A DNA stretch of 64,000 bases, from contig LT629697.1 in the NCBI GenBank assembly GCA_900100325.1, forward strand, positions 2,601,423-2,665,422. The letters run 5' to 3'. The position numbers and the translations under genes were made by a program. The DNA comes from Frankineae bacterium MT45. Its GTDB lineage: Bacteria; Actinomycetota; Actinomycetes; Mycobacteriales; Jatrophihabitantaceae. Of the stretch, positions 50,947-60,373 are shown in pieces. Below the pieces are notes generated by a model. It was not told the DNA's origin and made no database searches. It worked only from the letters and a program-made list of their open reading frames with translations. The number at the start of each line of letters is the position of its first letter. Position 1 is the stretch's first letter.

Positions 50947-51505
50947 TCGACAGTGGCGCCCGGCGGTGATAGCCGTTCTGTCGCGGGCAGATGTGGCCGG
51001 TTGGGTCAAGCGGCTGCCCGCAGAGCGGGCAAGGCGGCCGCCCGGCCGAGATGACCCGGCGGGAGCGCTCGACGAAGGCCCGGGCAACGCGCGGGTCCAG
51101 CAGCACCCGCAGGACATCCGGCCCCTCCTCGACGTCGGCCAGCAGGGTCTCCTCGGCGAGTTCGGCGTCCTCGACCGGGGCCTGGGCCTCGATCACCACC
51201 ACCCCGCGATCACCGTCCCAGGCAAGCCCCATTGCGCCGACCCGAAACTCCTCCTCGACCGGCTGCTCCAGGACATCGGTGTCCGGGGTGGCGGCCGGGA
51301 GCGGGGTGCCGGTGCGGCTGGCCACGTCGTCGAGGAGTTCCTCGACCCGGTCGGCCAGCACGGCCACCTGATTCTTCTCCAGCGCCACCGAGACGACCCG
51401 TGGGCCGTCAGCGGCCTGCAGGTAGAAGGTGCGTTCGCCGGGCACTCCGACGGTGCCGGCCACGAAGCGACGCGGATGATCGAAGAGGAAGACTTGACGA
51501 GCCAT
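50939..51505 (-). CDS. DUF3090 family protein
   Basis: A 188-residue actinobacterial protein. It reads QVFLFDHPRRFVAGTVGVPGERTFYLQA at the start and ends with a zinc-ribbon-like CPLCGQPLDPTGHICPRQNGY. TAGGCT ten bases upstream of the ATG could be a -10. It lies in the conserved run histidine phosphatase-DUF3090-SCO1664-like-mshC. Function unknown. Confidence 0.93.
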   Translation of the reverse strand: MARQVFLFDHPRRFVAGTVGVPGERTFYLQAADGPRVVSVALEKNQVAVLADRVEELLDDVASRTGTPLPAATPDTDVLEQPVEEEFRVGAMGLAWDGDRGVVVIEAQAPVEDAELAEETLLADVEEGPDVLRVLLDPRVARAFVERSRRVISAGRPPCPLCGQPLDPTGHICPRQNGYHRRAPLSNE

Positions 51506-51532
51506 GGTGCCGTCCAGCCTATCGGTTACCGG

Positions 51533-52243
51533 CTACACCGAACCGGCACCGGAGCCGCCACCGACTGTCGCGTCGGCGGTGGCACTGCGGGCGCGGCGGC
51601 TGCGGCGTTTCGGCGGGATGAACGGGCTGAGGTCGGCGCCGATGTCGTTCGCGCGCAGGACGTAGGGGCGCGCCTCGGTGTAACGGACCAGCGATACCGA
51701 GCAGGGGTCGACCACGATGCGCTGGAACTGATCGAGGTGCAGACCGAGGGCATCCGCCAGCACCGCCTTGATCACGTCACCGTGACTGCAGGCGACCCAG
51801 AGTGCGTCCGGCCCGAGCTTCGCATCCCACTCCCGGATCGCCTCGACGGCGCGGGCCGAGACCTCGGGGAGGCTCTCACCGTTCGGAAAGCGAGCCGCCG
51901 ACGGTTGTCCCTGGACGATCTTCCACATGGGATCTTTGGTCAGGTCCTTGATCTGCTGGCCCGTCCAGTCCCCGTAGCGGCACTCGACGATCCGCTCGTC
52001 GACGTGCCGTTCGACCGTGCGCCCGGCCGCCTGCTGGGCGGCGGCGATCGCGTCCGCGGTCTCGACGCAGCGCTCCAACGGGCTGGTGACGATCGCGGCC
52101 AGCGGCAGCACCCCGATCCGGGCCGCCACCGCCTCGGCCTGCTTCTTGCCGCGCTCATCGAGGTACAGCCCCGGAGTGTGGCCGGCCAGAACCGGGCCGG
52201 TCATCGCGGTGAGGCCGTGGCGCACCAGCAGGACGGTGGACAC
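51533..52243 (-). CDS. Histidine phosphatase (phosphoglycerate mutase-like)
   Basis: A 236-residue phosphatase. The phospho-histidine motif is VLLVRHGLTAMTG (RHG), the second region ATIVTSPLERCVETA-type (AAIVTSPLERCVETA), the acid in VECRYGDWTG, and the second His in WVACSHGDVIKAV. This subgroup is typical of actinobacteria (MSMEG_4193-like). GTG 52243 lies one base from the uppP stop. Substrate unknown. Confidence 0.92.
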   Translation of the reverse strand: MSTVLLVRHGLTAMTGPVLAGHTPGLYLDERGKKQAEAVAARIGVLPLAAIVTSPLERCVETADAIAAAQQAAGRTVERHVDERIVECRYGDWTGQQIKDLTKDPMWKIVQGQPSAARFPNGESLPEVSARAVEAIREWDAKLGPDALWVACSHGDVIKAVLADALGLHLDQFQRIVVDPCSVSLVRYTEARPYVLRANDIGADLSPFIPPKRRSRRARSATADATVGGGSGAGSV

Positions 52244-52244
52244 G

Positions 52245-53135
52245 TCAGGTCGCGGAGATGACGTCGGCTGAGAGCAGCCCGATCAGCAGCAAACCGAGGC
52301 CGATCCGGTAGTAGACGAAGAGGTACACCGAGTGCTTCGCGATGTACTTCATCAGCCAGGCGATGGAGGCTAGGCCGACGATGAAGGCGATGAGGGTGGC
52401 GACCCCGGTGAGTCCGGCTCCGGGGCTCCCCTTGTCACCGATCTTGCGCGCCTCGAAGAGCGCCGACAGGACGACCGCCGGGATGGAGAGCAGGAACGAG
52501 AATCGGGCCGCCGTCGAGCGATCCAGGCCCCGGAAGAGGCCGGCGGTGATCGTCGTTCCGGAGCGCGAGGCACCTGGAATCAGGGCCAACGCCTGTGCCG
52601 TACCGACCCAGATGGCGTCGGTGGTGGTGATCTGCTCCTCGTCGCGCCGCTGGGTGCCGATCTTCTCGGCCAGCCCCATGATGAGGGCGAGCACGATCAT
52701 GGTGATCGCGATGAGCCAGAGGTTTCGGGCGCCCGTCTCGATCTGATGTCGGAACACCAGTCCGAAGAAACTGACCGGGACGGTGGCCAGAATGAGGTAC
52801 CACCCCATCCGGCACTCCAGCGAACTGCGCACCGAGCGGTCGACGAAGGTGCCGCGGAACCACGCCATCGCGATGTGCAGCAACTCCCGCCAGAAATACC
52901 CGACCACGGCGATCGTCGTGCCGAGCTGGATCACCGCAGTGAAGGGCGCTCCGGGGTCCGGCCAGTTGAATAGCGCCGGGACGATGCGTAGATGAGCCGT
53001 CGAGGAGATCGGCAGAAATTCGGTGAGTCCTTGAACAGTTCCGTAGACGATCGCCTGGAACAGGCTCATGTCCTGCGTCTGGGCGGTGGAGGCGAGAACG
53101 TGACTGGCAGCAACTAGAGAGTGCACCGCACTCAC
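52245..53135 (-). CDS. uppP: Undecaprenyl-diphosphatase UppP
   Basis: A 296-residue membrane phosphatase that recycles the lipid carrier of peptidoglycan synthesis (BacA type). Motifs: VQGLTEFLPISSTAHL and ALIPGASRSGTTITAGL, with eight or so helices. GTG 53135 overlaps the upstream stop by 4 bp; ATG 53069 (MSLFQAIVYG) gives a more usual N-terminus and is a real alternative. Confidence 0.95.
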   Translation of the reverse strand: MSAVHSLVAASHVLASTAQTQDMSLFQAIVYGTVQGLTEFLPISSTAHLRIVPALFNWPDPGAPFTAVIQLGTTIAVVGYFWRELLHIAMAWFRGTFVDRSVRSSLECRMGWYLILATVPVSFFGLVFRHQIETGARNLWLIAITMIVLALIMGLAEKIGTQRRDEEQITTTDAIWVGTAQALALIPGASRSGTTITAGLFRGLDRSTAARFSFLLSIPAVVLSALFEARKIGDKGSPGAGLTGVATLIAFIVGLASIAWLMKYIAKHSVYLFVYYRIGLGLLLIGLLSADVISAT

Positions 53136-54181
53136 TCGCCGACGCCGGATTCCTGCAGCGCGGTGGCTGCGACCCGAAGGGCCTCGACTCGCTCAGTGAG
53201 AGTGGAGCCGAAGGGTGCGAGCGCGAGAGTGGTGACACCAGCCTGGGCGAAATCGACGAGGCGCTCGGTGATGCGCTTAGCCGGGCCGAGCAGTGACGTC
53301 GAGTCGATGAACTCCAGCGGCACCGCGGCGGCGGCACCGGCGTAGTCGCGGGCCAGGAACTTGTTCTGGACCTCTTCGGCCGCCTCGCCGTAGCCCATCC
53401 GGGTGGCCAGGGCGTTGTAGAAGTTCTGCTCACGACTGCCCATGCCGCCCACGTAGAGCGACGCGTAGGCCCGCACCGGGTCGGCGCAGAGCGCGACGTC
53501 GTCGCCGACCATGATCGGAACCGTCGGAACGATGTCGAAGCCGTCCATCGTCTTGCCGACCTTGGCCCGTCCGGCGCTGATGTGCTCAGCCTGCTCGGCG
53601 GCGAACTGGGGCGCGTAGAAGATCGCCAGCCAGCCGTCGGCGATCTCGCCGGCGAGTTCCAGGTTCTTCGGCCCGACTGCGGCCAGGTAGATCGGAATGT
53701 GGTCGCGGACCGGGTGCACGGTCAGCTGCAGTGCCTTCCCCGGCCCGTCCGGCAGCGGCAGGGTGTAGGTGGCGCCGTCGTAGCGGACGCGCTCGCGGGC
53801 CAGGGCCATCTTGACGATGTCGACGTATTCGCGGGTGCGGGCCAGCGGCTTGGCGAAGCGGACACCGTGCCACCCCTCGGAGACCTGCGGGCCGGAGACA
53901 CCGAGTCCGAGCCGGAACCGACCGGCCGACAGGGTGTCGAGCGTCGCCGCGGTCATCGCCGTCATCGTCGGAGTGCGAGCTGGGATCTGCATCACAGCGC
54001 TTCCTACGTCGACCTGGCTGGTCTTGGCCGCGATGTAGGAGAGCACGGTCGGTGAGTCGGAGCCGTAGGCCTCGGCGACCCAGACCACTGCATAGCCCAG
54101 TCTGTCGGCTTCCAGCGCCAGTTCGAGGTTGTCGGCGTCATTTCCCATACCCCAGTAGCTGAGGTTCAGCGCAAGCTTCAT
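53132..54181 (-). CDS. LLM-class (F420-dependent-type) oxidoreductase
   Basis: A 349-residue luciferase-like monooxygenase-fold protein. It reads LNLSYWGMGNDADNLELALEADRLGY, SAVMQIPARTPTMTAMTAATLD and RFRLGLGVSGPQVSEGWHG, close to F420-dependent members in mycobacteria. TAATGT seven bases before ATG 54181 decides the start. First gene of an operon with uppP and the histidine phosphatase. Substrate unknown. Confidence 0.92.
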   Translation of the reverse strand: MKLALNLSYWGMGNDADNLELALEADRLGYAVVWVAEAYGSDSPTVLSYIAAKTSQVDVGSAVMQIPARTPTMTAMTAATLDTLSAGRFRLGLGVSGPQVSEGWHGVRFAKPLARTREYVDIVKMALARERVRYDGATYTLPLPDGPGKALQLTVHPVRDHIPIYLAAVGPKNLELAGEIADGWLAIFYAPQFAAEQAEHISAGRAKVGKTMDGFDIVPTVPIMVGDDVALCADPVRAYASLYVGGMGSREQNFYNALATRMGYGEAAEEVQNKFLARDYAGAAAAVPLEFIDSTSLLGPAKRITERLVDFAQAGVTTLALAPFGSTLTERVEALRVAATALQESGVGE

Positions 54182-54188
54182 GCCGCTC

Positions 54189-54194
54189 ACATTA
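54189..54194 (-). promoter_or_regulatory. -10 box (TAATGT), leaderless, LLM operon
   Basis: TAATGT, seven bases, then the ATG at 54181. Confidence 0.65.
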
Positions 54195-54262
54195 GGCGAT
54201 GGGTCTCCAGGTCCGAAGCGTGGCGCTCCTGCGGTCGTCCCTGAGACGCGGCGCCGGCCCAG

Positions 54263-54268
54263 TAAGTT
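54263..54268 (+). promoter_or_regulatory. -10 box (TAAGTT), leaderless, aldo-keto reductase
   Basis: TAAGTT, six bases, then the GTG at 54275. Confidence 0.6.
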
Positions 54269-54274
54269 CTTCCT

Positions 54275-55240
54275 GTGATGGAACGCAGGGTGGGTCAGTC
54301 AGGACTCTCGGTATCGCAACTTGGGCTCGGCACGATGACCTGGGGACAGGAGACGGACGCCGACGAGGCGGCCGCCCAGCTCATCGCCTTCCGCGACGCC
54401 GGCGGGACACTCATCGACACGGCCGTCTCCTACGGCTACGGCCAGGCCGAGCAGATTCTCGGCCAGCTGATCGCCGACGTCGTGCCGCGTGACGAGCTCG
54501 TCATCGCGACCAAGGCCGGCATCTACCGCAACGAATCCGAACGGCGCATCGACGCCTCCCGGGGCGAGCTGCTCCGACGCCTGGATCAGTCACTGACCCA
54601 GATCGGGGTCGACCACGTCGACCTCTGGTACGTGCACATCGCCGACGACACGGTCGGGTTCGAGGAGACGCTCAGCGCCCTGGACTACGCCGTCAGCTCA
54701 GGAAAGGTGCGCTACGTCGGCGTCTCGAACTACGACGGCTGGCACACCGCCCGGGCGGCCACCTGGCAGCGCGCGGGCGTCGGGCGAGCCCCGATCATCG
54801 CGAACCAGTCCCGATACAGCCTGCTGGACCGGGGCCTGGAGCGCGAGGTCCTGCCGGCCTGCGCGGCGATGGGCCTCGGGGTGCTCCCCTACTCGCCCCT
54901 CGGTGGCGGCGTGCTCACCGGTAAGTACCGCAGCGGGATCCCGTCGGACTCGCGATCGGCGCGCTCCGGTCGCAACCTGCCGCTGGTCACCGACCGTGAG
55001 ATCGGAATCGTGGAGGCCGTCGCCACCGCCGCGCAGGGCCTGGCCGCGTCGCCGATCGCGGTTGCGCTGGCTTGGGTCCGTGATCAACCCGGTATCACCG
55101 CCCCGATCGTGGGGGCCCGCACCCTCGGCCAGCTCGTCTCCGCCCTGGCGTCGGAGACGCTGACCCTCCCGCCAGAGATCCAGCAGGCGCTCGACGATGT
55201 CTCACGTCCGTACCGGGCCTACCCCGAGGATCTCAGCTGA
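54275..55240 (+). CDS. Aldo/keto reductase
   Basis: A 321-residue NADPH-dependent reductase. It reads LSVSQLGLGTMTWGQETD, the catalytic Asp/Tyr region GTLIDTAVSYGYGQAEQILG, Lys in ATKAGIYRN, His in LWYVHIADD, and the cofactor site IVGARTLGQL. GTG 54275 follows a TAAGTT box by six bases. Its stop codon overlaps the likely start of the downstream RecD-like gene. It is divergent from the LLM gene. Confidence 0.93.
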   Translation: MMERRVGQSGLSVSQLGLGTMTWGQETDADEAAAQLIAFRDAGGTLIDTAVSYGYGQAEQILGQLIADVVPRDELVIATKAGIYRNESERRIDASRGELLRRLDQSLTQIGVDHVDLWYVHIADDTVGFEETLSALDYAVSSGKVRYVGVSNYDGWHTARAATWQRAGVGRAPIIANQSRYSLLDRGLEREVLPACAAMGLGVLPYSPLGGGVLTGKYRSGIPSDSRSARSGRNLPLVTDREIGIVEAVATAAQGLAASPIAVALAWVRDQPGITAPIVGARTLGQLVSALASETLTLPPEIQQALDDVSRPYRAYPEDLS

Positions 55241-57144
55241 GCGAGGAGACGGTATTCACCGCGTTCTGTGCCGCCGGACTCTGGCCGGGACTCGGCAAGA
55301 CGCTGGCCGCCGCCCTCGAGACGGTCGATATCCGCGGTCCGGAGGACGTGAGCGCCAGCAACCTCGCGCTGCTGCCGAAGGTCGGCCCGACCCGGGCTGG
55401 GCGTCTCTTCTCGTCGTTCCTGGCCGCCGCCCCGGAGTACGAGGTCGTAGAGCTGCTCCAGCCGGCCCAGGTCGACGCCCGGGTAGCCGCCCGGGTCGTG
55501 GACGCGCTCGGCCCGGCGGCACCGCGGCTACTCCGCGAGGACCCCTGGCGACTCCTGCACGTCGGCGGGCTCACTCCGGCCGACGCCGACCGGGTGGCCC
55601 GCATCGCGATCCCCGGCGTCAGTCGAGACGACCCGCGACGGGCTCGGGCTCTGGTCGCGCACGTCCTCGCCGAGGAGGCCCGCAACGGGCACACGGTCAC
55701 CGACCGCGAGCACGCAGTGGAGGCACTTCGGGAGTGGAGCGTCGGAGATGCGACGCAGGCGATCGCCGCCGCTGTGCGGGCCGAGGTCGTCGTGCTATTC
55801 GACGACACCAACCTGGCGTTGCCGGGGTACGCCGCAGCGGAGCAGTCGATCGCCGAGGACATCCAGCGGCTGCGGCAGAAGGCCTCGCCGATCAAGTTCA
55901 ACAAGAAGCACCCGGCCATCGCCGAACTGGACAAGACGCAGCGTGCCGCGGTCGGCTACGCGTTGAGCGACGGGGTCAGCGTCCTCACCGGCGGCCCCGG
56001 CACCGGGAAGAGCCGGACGGTCGCCGCGATCGTGGCGTTGGCCGAATCAGCCGGAAAAAGCGTGGCATTGGCCGCACCCACCGGCCGGGCGGCCAAACGA
56101 CTTGAGGAGCTCTGTGAGTCGCCGGCCTCCACACTGCACCGCCTCCTCGGAGCCCAGCCCCGGCAGCGAGGCGACGAGGTGAACTTCGCCAGCGGCTTCG
56201 CCCGCAACCGCGAATGGCGTCTGGACGAGGAGATCGTTGTCGTCGACGAGACGTCGATGCTGGATGTCGACCTCGCCCACGCGCTGCTGGATGCGTGCGC
56301 CGACGGGACGCACCTGGTCTTCGTCGGGGACGCCGCCCAGCTGCCCTCCATCGGGCCCGGACGGGTGCTCGGTGATCTCATCGACGCCCAGGTGGTACCC
56401 GTCACCGAGCTCACCACCCTGTACCGGCAGGCCGACGGCGGAACCATCGCCAAGCTGGCGACGAGCGTGCGCGGCGGCGAACTGGTGGCGGTCGAGGACC
56501 CCACGCATGAGGTGGTCATCGTCGCCGCCCGGGGCAGCGCGGACGCCGCCCACCGGGTGGTGCAGTTGGTCACCGACTCGATCCCCCGCGCTCTGGGGAT
56601 TCCGACCGCGCAGGTGCAGGTCGTGACGCCGGTGCACCGCGGGCCGGCCGGCACCCAGGGGTTGAACGAGGTGCTGAAGCAGCGTCTGAATCCGGGCACC
56701 GGGCGGCGACGTTTCGACCCGGGCGACCGCGTGGTCGCGACCGCCAATCACCTCGAGGCCGAGCCGAACGGCTACGCCAACGGCGAAGTCGGCCTCGTCA
56801 GCGATGTGTCGGCCGATGGGGTCGTCACCGTCGATTTCGCCTCGGGGCCCGCGAAGATCAAGGGGAAGGCGCTGGCGGACCTGCTGCACGGCTGGGCTAT
56901 CACTGTGCACCGGGCGCAGGGTTCGGAGTTCCCGGCCGTCGTCGTCGTCCTCCCACCGGAGGCCGGACGGATGCTCTCCCGCCCGCTCGTCTACACCGCC
57001 CTGACCCGGGCTCAGCGTCATCTCTCGGTCGTGCACGGGGTCGGCGGGGCGCTGGCCAGTGCGGTTCGGCGAGTCGGGGCGATCCCGCGACGGACCCGGC
57101 TCCAGCAGGAGTTGGTGGCCCGCGTCGGCGCCGCCGATCGGTGA
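55237..57144 (+). CDS. RecD-like helicase, probable CTG start
   Basis: A superfamily 1 helicase related to RecD2. Helix-hairpin-helix-like sequences fill the first 200 residues (LALLPKVGPTRAGRLFSSFL, LLREDPWRLLHVGGL); motor motifs are LTGGPGTGKSRT (Walker A), VVDETSMLDVDLAHALL, FVGDAAQLPSIGPG, and the C-terminal WAITVHRAQGSEFPAVVVVLP and VYTALTRAQ. The frame stays family-like back to CTG 55237, which overlaps the previous TGA and has GAGGA six bases upstream; the first usual start, GTG 55348, would remove about 37 residues. The CTG start is inferred. Confidence 0.85.
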   Translation: MSEETVFTAFCAAGLWPGLGKTLAAALETVDIRGPEDVSASNLALLPKVGPTRAGRLFSSFLAAAPEYEVVELLQPAQVDARVAARVVDALGPAAPRLLREDPWRLLHVGGLTPADADRVARIAIPGVSRDDPRRARALVAHVLAEEARNGHTVTDREHAVEALREWSVGDATQAIAAAVRAEVVVLFDDTNLALPGYAAAEQSIAEDIQRLRQKASPIKFNKKHPAIAELDKTQRAAVGYALSDGVSVLTGGPGTGKSRTVAAIVALAESAGKSVALAAPTGRAAKRLEELCESPASTLHRLLGAQPRQRGDEVNFASGFARNREWRLDEEIVVVDETSMLDVDLAHALLDACADGTHLVFVGDAAQLPSIGPGRVLGDLIDAQVVPVTELTTLYRQADGGTIAKLATSVRGGELVAVEDPTHEVVIVAARGSADAAHRVVQLVTDSIPRALGIPTAQVQVVTPVHRGPAGTQGLNEVLKQRLNPGTGRRRFDPGDRVVATANHLEAEPNGYANGEVGLVSDVSADGVVTVDFASGPAKIKGKALADLLHGWAITVHRAQGSEFPAVVVVLPPEAGRMLSRPLVYTALTRAQRHLSVVHGVGGALASAVRRVGAIPRRTRLQQELVARVGAADR

Positions 57145-57177
57145 GGCGGCTGGATATCGTCCGGCCGAGCAGGTTCA

Positions 57178-57429
57178 ATGGGTTCGATGAGAGGCAACTC
57201 GTCGGCGCAGTCGAGTGACGCGGACCCTGATTGGGAGTACGCGCCGCTGCGTCTGCCCGCCGACGTCACGCGCCTTTCGGCCGCCGTCCAGCTATCCCTG
57301 CACGCCGAGTACGGGGGTTGGGAGCTGGCCCGGGTGCTCCGCTACGGCGATGGGAGCCGCCGCGTCTGGCTGCGCCGCAAGCGCCGGCCGGCCCCAGATC
57401 TCCTACCTCTGCCGGGATTGATCAGCTAG
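57178..57429 (+). CDS. DUF5703-like small protein
   Basis: An 83-residue actinobacterial protein. It reads WEYAPLRLPADVTRLSAAVQLSLHAEYGGWELARVLRYGDGSRRVWLRRK (quoted in part: AEYGGWELARVLRYGDGSRR), matching the DUF5703 pattern from memory. It starts at ATG 57178 or 57187. It lies 33 bp after the RecD-like gene and is convergent with ligB. Function unknown. Confidence 0.85.
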   Translation: MGSMRGNSSAQSSDADPDWEYAPLRLPADVTRLSAAVQLSLHAEYGGWELARVLRYGDGSRRVWLRRKRRPAPDLLPLPGLIS

Positions 57430-57489
57430 ACCTAGCTGCGGGGTGGCGCCACAGCGAACAGCCACCGAACGTCGCTGCCCTGCGGCGGG

Positions 57490-59001
57490 CTACCCCAGCA
57501 TCGCCTGCACAGTCTCGAGTGTGTCGACTTCATCGGCGCGCTTGTCGTCGCGGTAGCGAACCACCCGAGCAAACCGCAACGCGACGCCACCGGGGTAGCG
57601 GCTCGACCGCTGCACACCGTCGATGGCCACCTCCACCACCTGCTCGGGACGCAGTACCACGACGCGCTGCTGCAGCGAGGTGGTGGCAAGCTCCGGGAAT
57701 CGTTCGGTCTGCCATTGCAGCATCGCGTCGGTCATTCCCTTGAATGTCTTGCCGAGCATCACGAATTCACCCTCCGCGGTGCGCGCCCCCAGGTGGATGT
57801 TGGAGAGCAGCCCCGTCCGCCGCCCGGATCCCCACTCGACCCCGAGGACGACCAGGTCCAGGGTGTGCACCGGCTTGATCTTCAGCCAGGAGTCACCACG
57901 ACGACCGGCCTCGTACCCAGCGGCCAGCGACTTGGCGACGATGCCTTCGTGCCCGGAGGCGACCACCTCGTCGAAGAATGACGCCGCCTGAGACGCATCA
58001 TCGGTGACGATGCGACGTGGTCGGTACTGCGCCGGCACCAACCGCTCGAGGGCGTCGATTCGGCGAGCGGCGGGCTCATCGATGAGATCGACTCCGTCCA
58101 GGTGCAGCAGATCGAAGAAGAATGGCGTCAGCAACTGGCCGGCGGCGTTCGGGCGACCACTGGCGAAGCGGGCGGCCGTCACCTGGAACGGCTCCGGGCG
58201 CCCATCGGGACGCAGCAACAGCACCTCCCCGTCCAGGACGAAGCGGCTGGCCTCGAAGCGGCGTACCAGTTCGATGATCTCGGGGAGCCGATCGGATACT
58301 TCGTCAAGAGACCTAGTAAAGATAAGGACATTCTCACCGTCCCGATGAACCTGGATGCGCGCCCCATCGAGCTTCTGCTCCCACCCGGCGACACCGAGAC
58401 GGGCGATCGCGTCGGTGATCGAGCCGCCGGGTTTCGCCAGCATCGGGGCGACCGCGCGCCCGACTCGCAGACCGACCTGCTCCAGCGCGGCTTCGCCGCC
58501 GACCAGGGCCAGCCGGGCCACCTCAGGAGTGTCTCCCTGCAGCATCGCGGCCCTGCGGACACCGGCGGTGGGAATCGCGGCCGCGGCCGCTATCGCGTCG
58601 AGCATCACCGCGCCGAGCGCACCCTGTCTGAGCTCGCCACCGATCAGGCGGGCTAGGAAGCTCTGCTCGACCGCGGTCGCGCTGCCGAATAGGTCGGCCA
58701 GCAGCGCGGCCCGAGTTGCCTTCGATCCCGGTCCTGTCGTCAAGGCGAGTGCGTCGAACGCCCGCTCAACGTCCATGACCGTCAGGACGGGTTCGTCCCG
58801 CGGCGGCGGGATAGTGCGCAGGGCCGCCCAGCCGACCCCGAGCTGTCCCTGACGCAGCTGGCCGGAGAGCCAGGCCACCGCTGGCTCGATCTCCTCCGGC
58901 GCGAGCTCGCGGAGCAGGTCGGCCAGCAGGGCGACCTTCTTCAGCCGGGCGGGTTCGGTCGCGATCTGCGCCGACGTGCCGGCCACCGCCGCGAGGAGCA
59001 T
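57490..59001 (-). CDS. ligB: ATP-dependent DNA ligase (LigB type)
   Basis: A 503-residue ligase. An N-terminal helical domain (about 1-190) is followed by motif I EQKLDGARIQVHR with the adenylated Lys210, motif III FVLDGEVLLL, motif IV HEGIVAKSL and motif V WLKIKP, and an OB domain at the end. It is an accessory ligase beside the usual NAD-dependent LigA. It lies five bases after the M20 peptidase gene, so the two form an operon, though no functional link is known. Confidence 0.95.
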   Translation of the reverse strand: MLLAAVAGTSAQIATEPARLKKVALLADLLRELAPEEIEPAVAWLSGQLRQGQLGVGWAALRTIPPPRDEPVLTVMDVERAFDALALTTGPGSKATRAALLADLFGSATAVEQSFLARLIGGELRQGALGAVMLDAIAAAAAIPTAGVRRAAMLQGDTPEVARLALVGGEAALEQVGLRVGRAVAPMLAKPGGSITDAIARLGVAGWEQKLDGARIQVHRDGENVLIFTRSLDEVSDRLPEIIELVRRFEASRFVLDGEVLLLRPDGRPEPFQVTAARFASGRPNAAGQLLTPFFFDLLHLDGVDLIDEPAARRIDALERLVPAQYRPRRIVTDDASQAASFFDEVVASGHEGIVAKSLAAGYEAGRRGDSWLKIKPVHTLDLVVLGVEWGSGRRTGLLSNIHLGARTAEGEFVMLGKTFKGMTDAMLQWQTERFPELATTSLQQRVVVLRPEQVVEVAIDGVQRSSRYPGGVALRFARVVRYRDDKRADEVDTLETVQAMLG

Positions 59002-59006
59002 CGCGA

Positions 59007-60311
59007 TCAGCTGTTGGAGAGAAACCGGTCCAGCACGCGGACACCGAACTGCAGCGCATCTACCGGAACGCGCTCGTCGATGCCATGGAAGAGCGCGCTG
59101 AAGTCGAGATCCGGCGGGAGGCGGAGCGGGGCGAAGCCGAAGCAGCGGATACCGAGGGTGGAGAAGGATTTGGCATCGGTTCCACCGCTCATCAGATAGG
59201 GCACGGCATGGGCGCCCGGATCTTCAGCCCGCAGCGCCGCGGCCATCGCGTCGACGACAGCGCCGTCGAAGGATGTCTGGACGGCGATGTCGCGATGGAT
59301 GAACTCCCGCTCGATTCCGGGGCCCGCGAGTTCGTCGATCTTCGCCATCAGATCGTCCTCGAAGCCGGGCAGGAAGCGGGTATCGATGGTGGCCTCAGCG
59401 GTCGACGGGATGACGTTCGCCTTGTATCCCGCAGAGAGCATCGTCGGGTTGGCGGTGTTCCGCAGGGTGGCCCCGACCATCCGAGCCATCCCGCCGAGGT
59501 GCGGCAGGGCACCCTCCGGATCGTCCGGATCGATCGGCAGGCCGGTCAGCGTGGCGACGTCCTCGAGGAAGCGTCGCACCGTGTCGGTAACAGCGATGGG
59601 AAACTCGTGGGCGCCGATCCGGGAGACCGCAGCGGCGAGCTTCGTGACGGTGTTGTCGTCGTGGATCATCGAGCCGTGGCCGGGGCGTCCCTGGGCCCGC
59701 AGTCGCAGCCAGCCAAGTCCCTTCTCGGCCGTCTGGACCAGGTAGAGGCGCAGGTCCGGGTTCATGGTGACGCTGAAACCACCGACCTCACTGATCGCCT
59801 CTGAGCAGTCGGCGAAGAGGTCGGGGTGGTTGTCTACCAGCCAATGCGCGCCCTCCGTGCCGCCCGCCTCCTCGTCGCTTACAAAGGCCAGGACGATGTC
59901 ACGGGGCGGTCGACGGCCGGTGCGGGCCCACTCGCGCACCACGGCCAAGGTCATCGCGTCCATGTCCTTCATGTCGATCGCTCCGCGACCCCAGACGTAG
60001 CCGTCCCGTATCTCACCGGCGAACGGATCCACTGACCACTCGCTGGCCTCAGCCGGGACGACGTCGAGGTGGCCGTGGATCAGTAGCGGCGGGCGGCTGC
60101 TGTCTTCTCCGGTGATCCGCGCGATGGTGGATGCTCGCCCGGGCGCAGCCTCGAGAATCTGGGATTCGATGCCCACCTCGGCGAGCTTCTCAGCCATCCA
60201 CTCGGCCGCCGGACGCTCCGGATGGGTCGGATTTGACGTGTTGATGGCGATCAGGTCGCTGAGCAGGCCGGCGACCTCGTCTTCCGCGGTGGGCGACTCA
60301 GCGCTGTTCAT
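59007..60311 (-). CDS. M20/M28-type metallopeptidase (dipeptidase-like)
   Basis: A 434-residue zinc hydrolase of the M20 family. It reads LLIHGHLDVVPA (first metal His and Asp), WGRGAIDMKDMDAM (bridging Asp), VLAFVSDEEAGGTEG (Glu base and ligand), and FSTLGIRCFGF with a C-terminal His in FHGIDERVPVD. Actinobacterial homologues are annotated as dipeptidases or deacylases. ATG 60311. It is upstream of ligB in one operon. Confidence 0.93.
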   Translation of the reverse strand: MNSAESPTAEDEVAGLLSDLIAINTSNPTHPERPAAEWMAEKLAEVGIESQILEAAPGRASTIARITGEDSSRPPLLIHGHLDVVPAEASEWSVDPFAGEIRDGYVWGRGAIDMKDMDAMTLAVVREWARTGRRPPRDIVLAFVSDEEAGGTEGAHWLVDNHPDLFADCSEAISEVGGFSVTMNPDLRLYLVQTAEKGLGWLRLRAQGRPGHGSMIHDDNTVTKLAAAVSRIGAHEFPIAVTDTVRRFLEDVATLTGLPIDPDDPEGALPHLGGMARMVGATLRNTANPTMLSAGYKANVIPSTAEATIDTRFLPGFEDDLMAKIDELAGPGIEREFIHRDIAVQTSFDGAVVDAMAAALRAEDPGAHAVPYLMSGGTDAKSFSTLGIRCFGFAPLRLPPDLDFSALFHGIDERVPVDALQFGVRVLDRFLSNS

Positions 60312-60373
60312 ATGCCTTTACTACCAGTAGAGGCCGACAGGCCGCACGCGCTCAGCGCGCAGGAGGGTGCGGG

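Noticed and set aside
50834-52261. 475-codon open frame on the plus strand
   Set aside because: It is antisense to the DUF3090 and histidine phosphatase genes; composition is that of a shadow frame.
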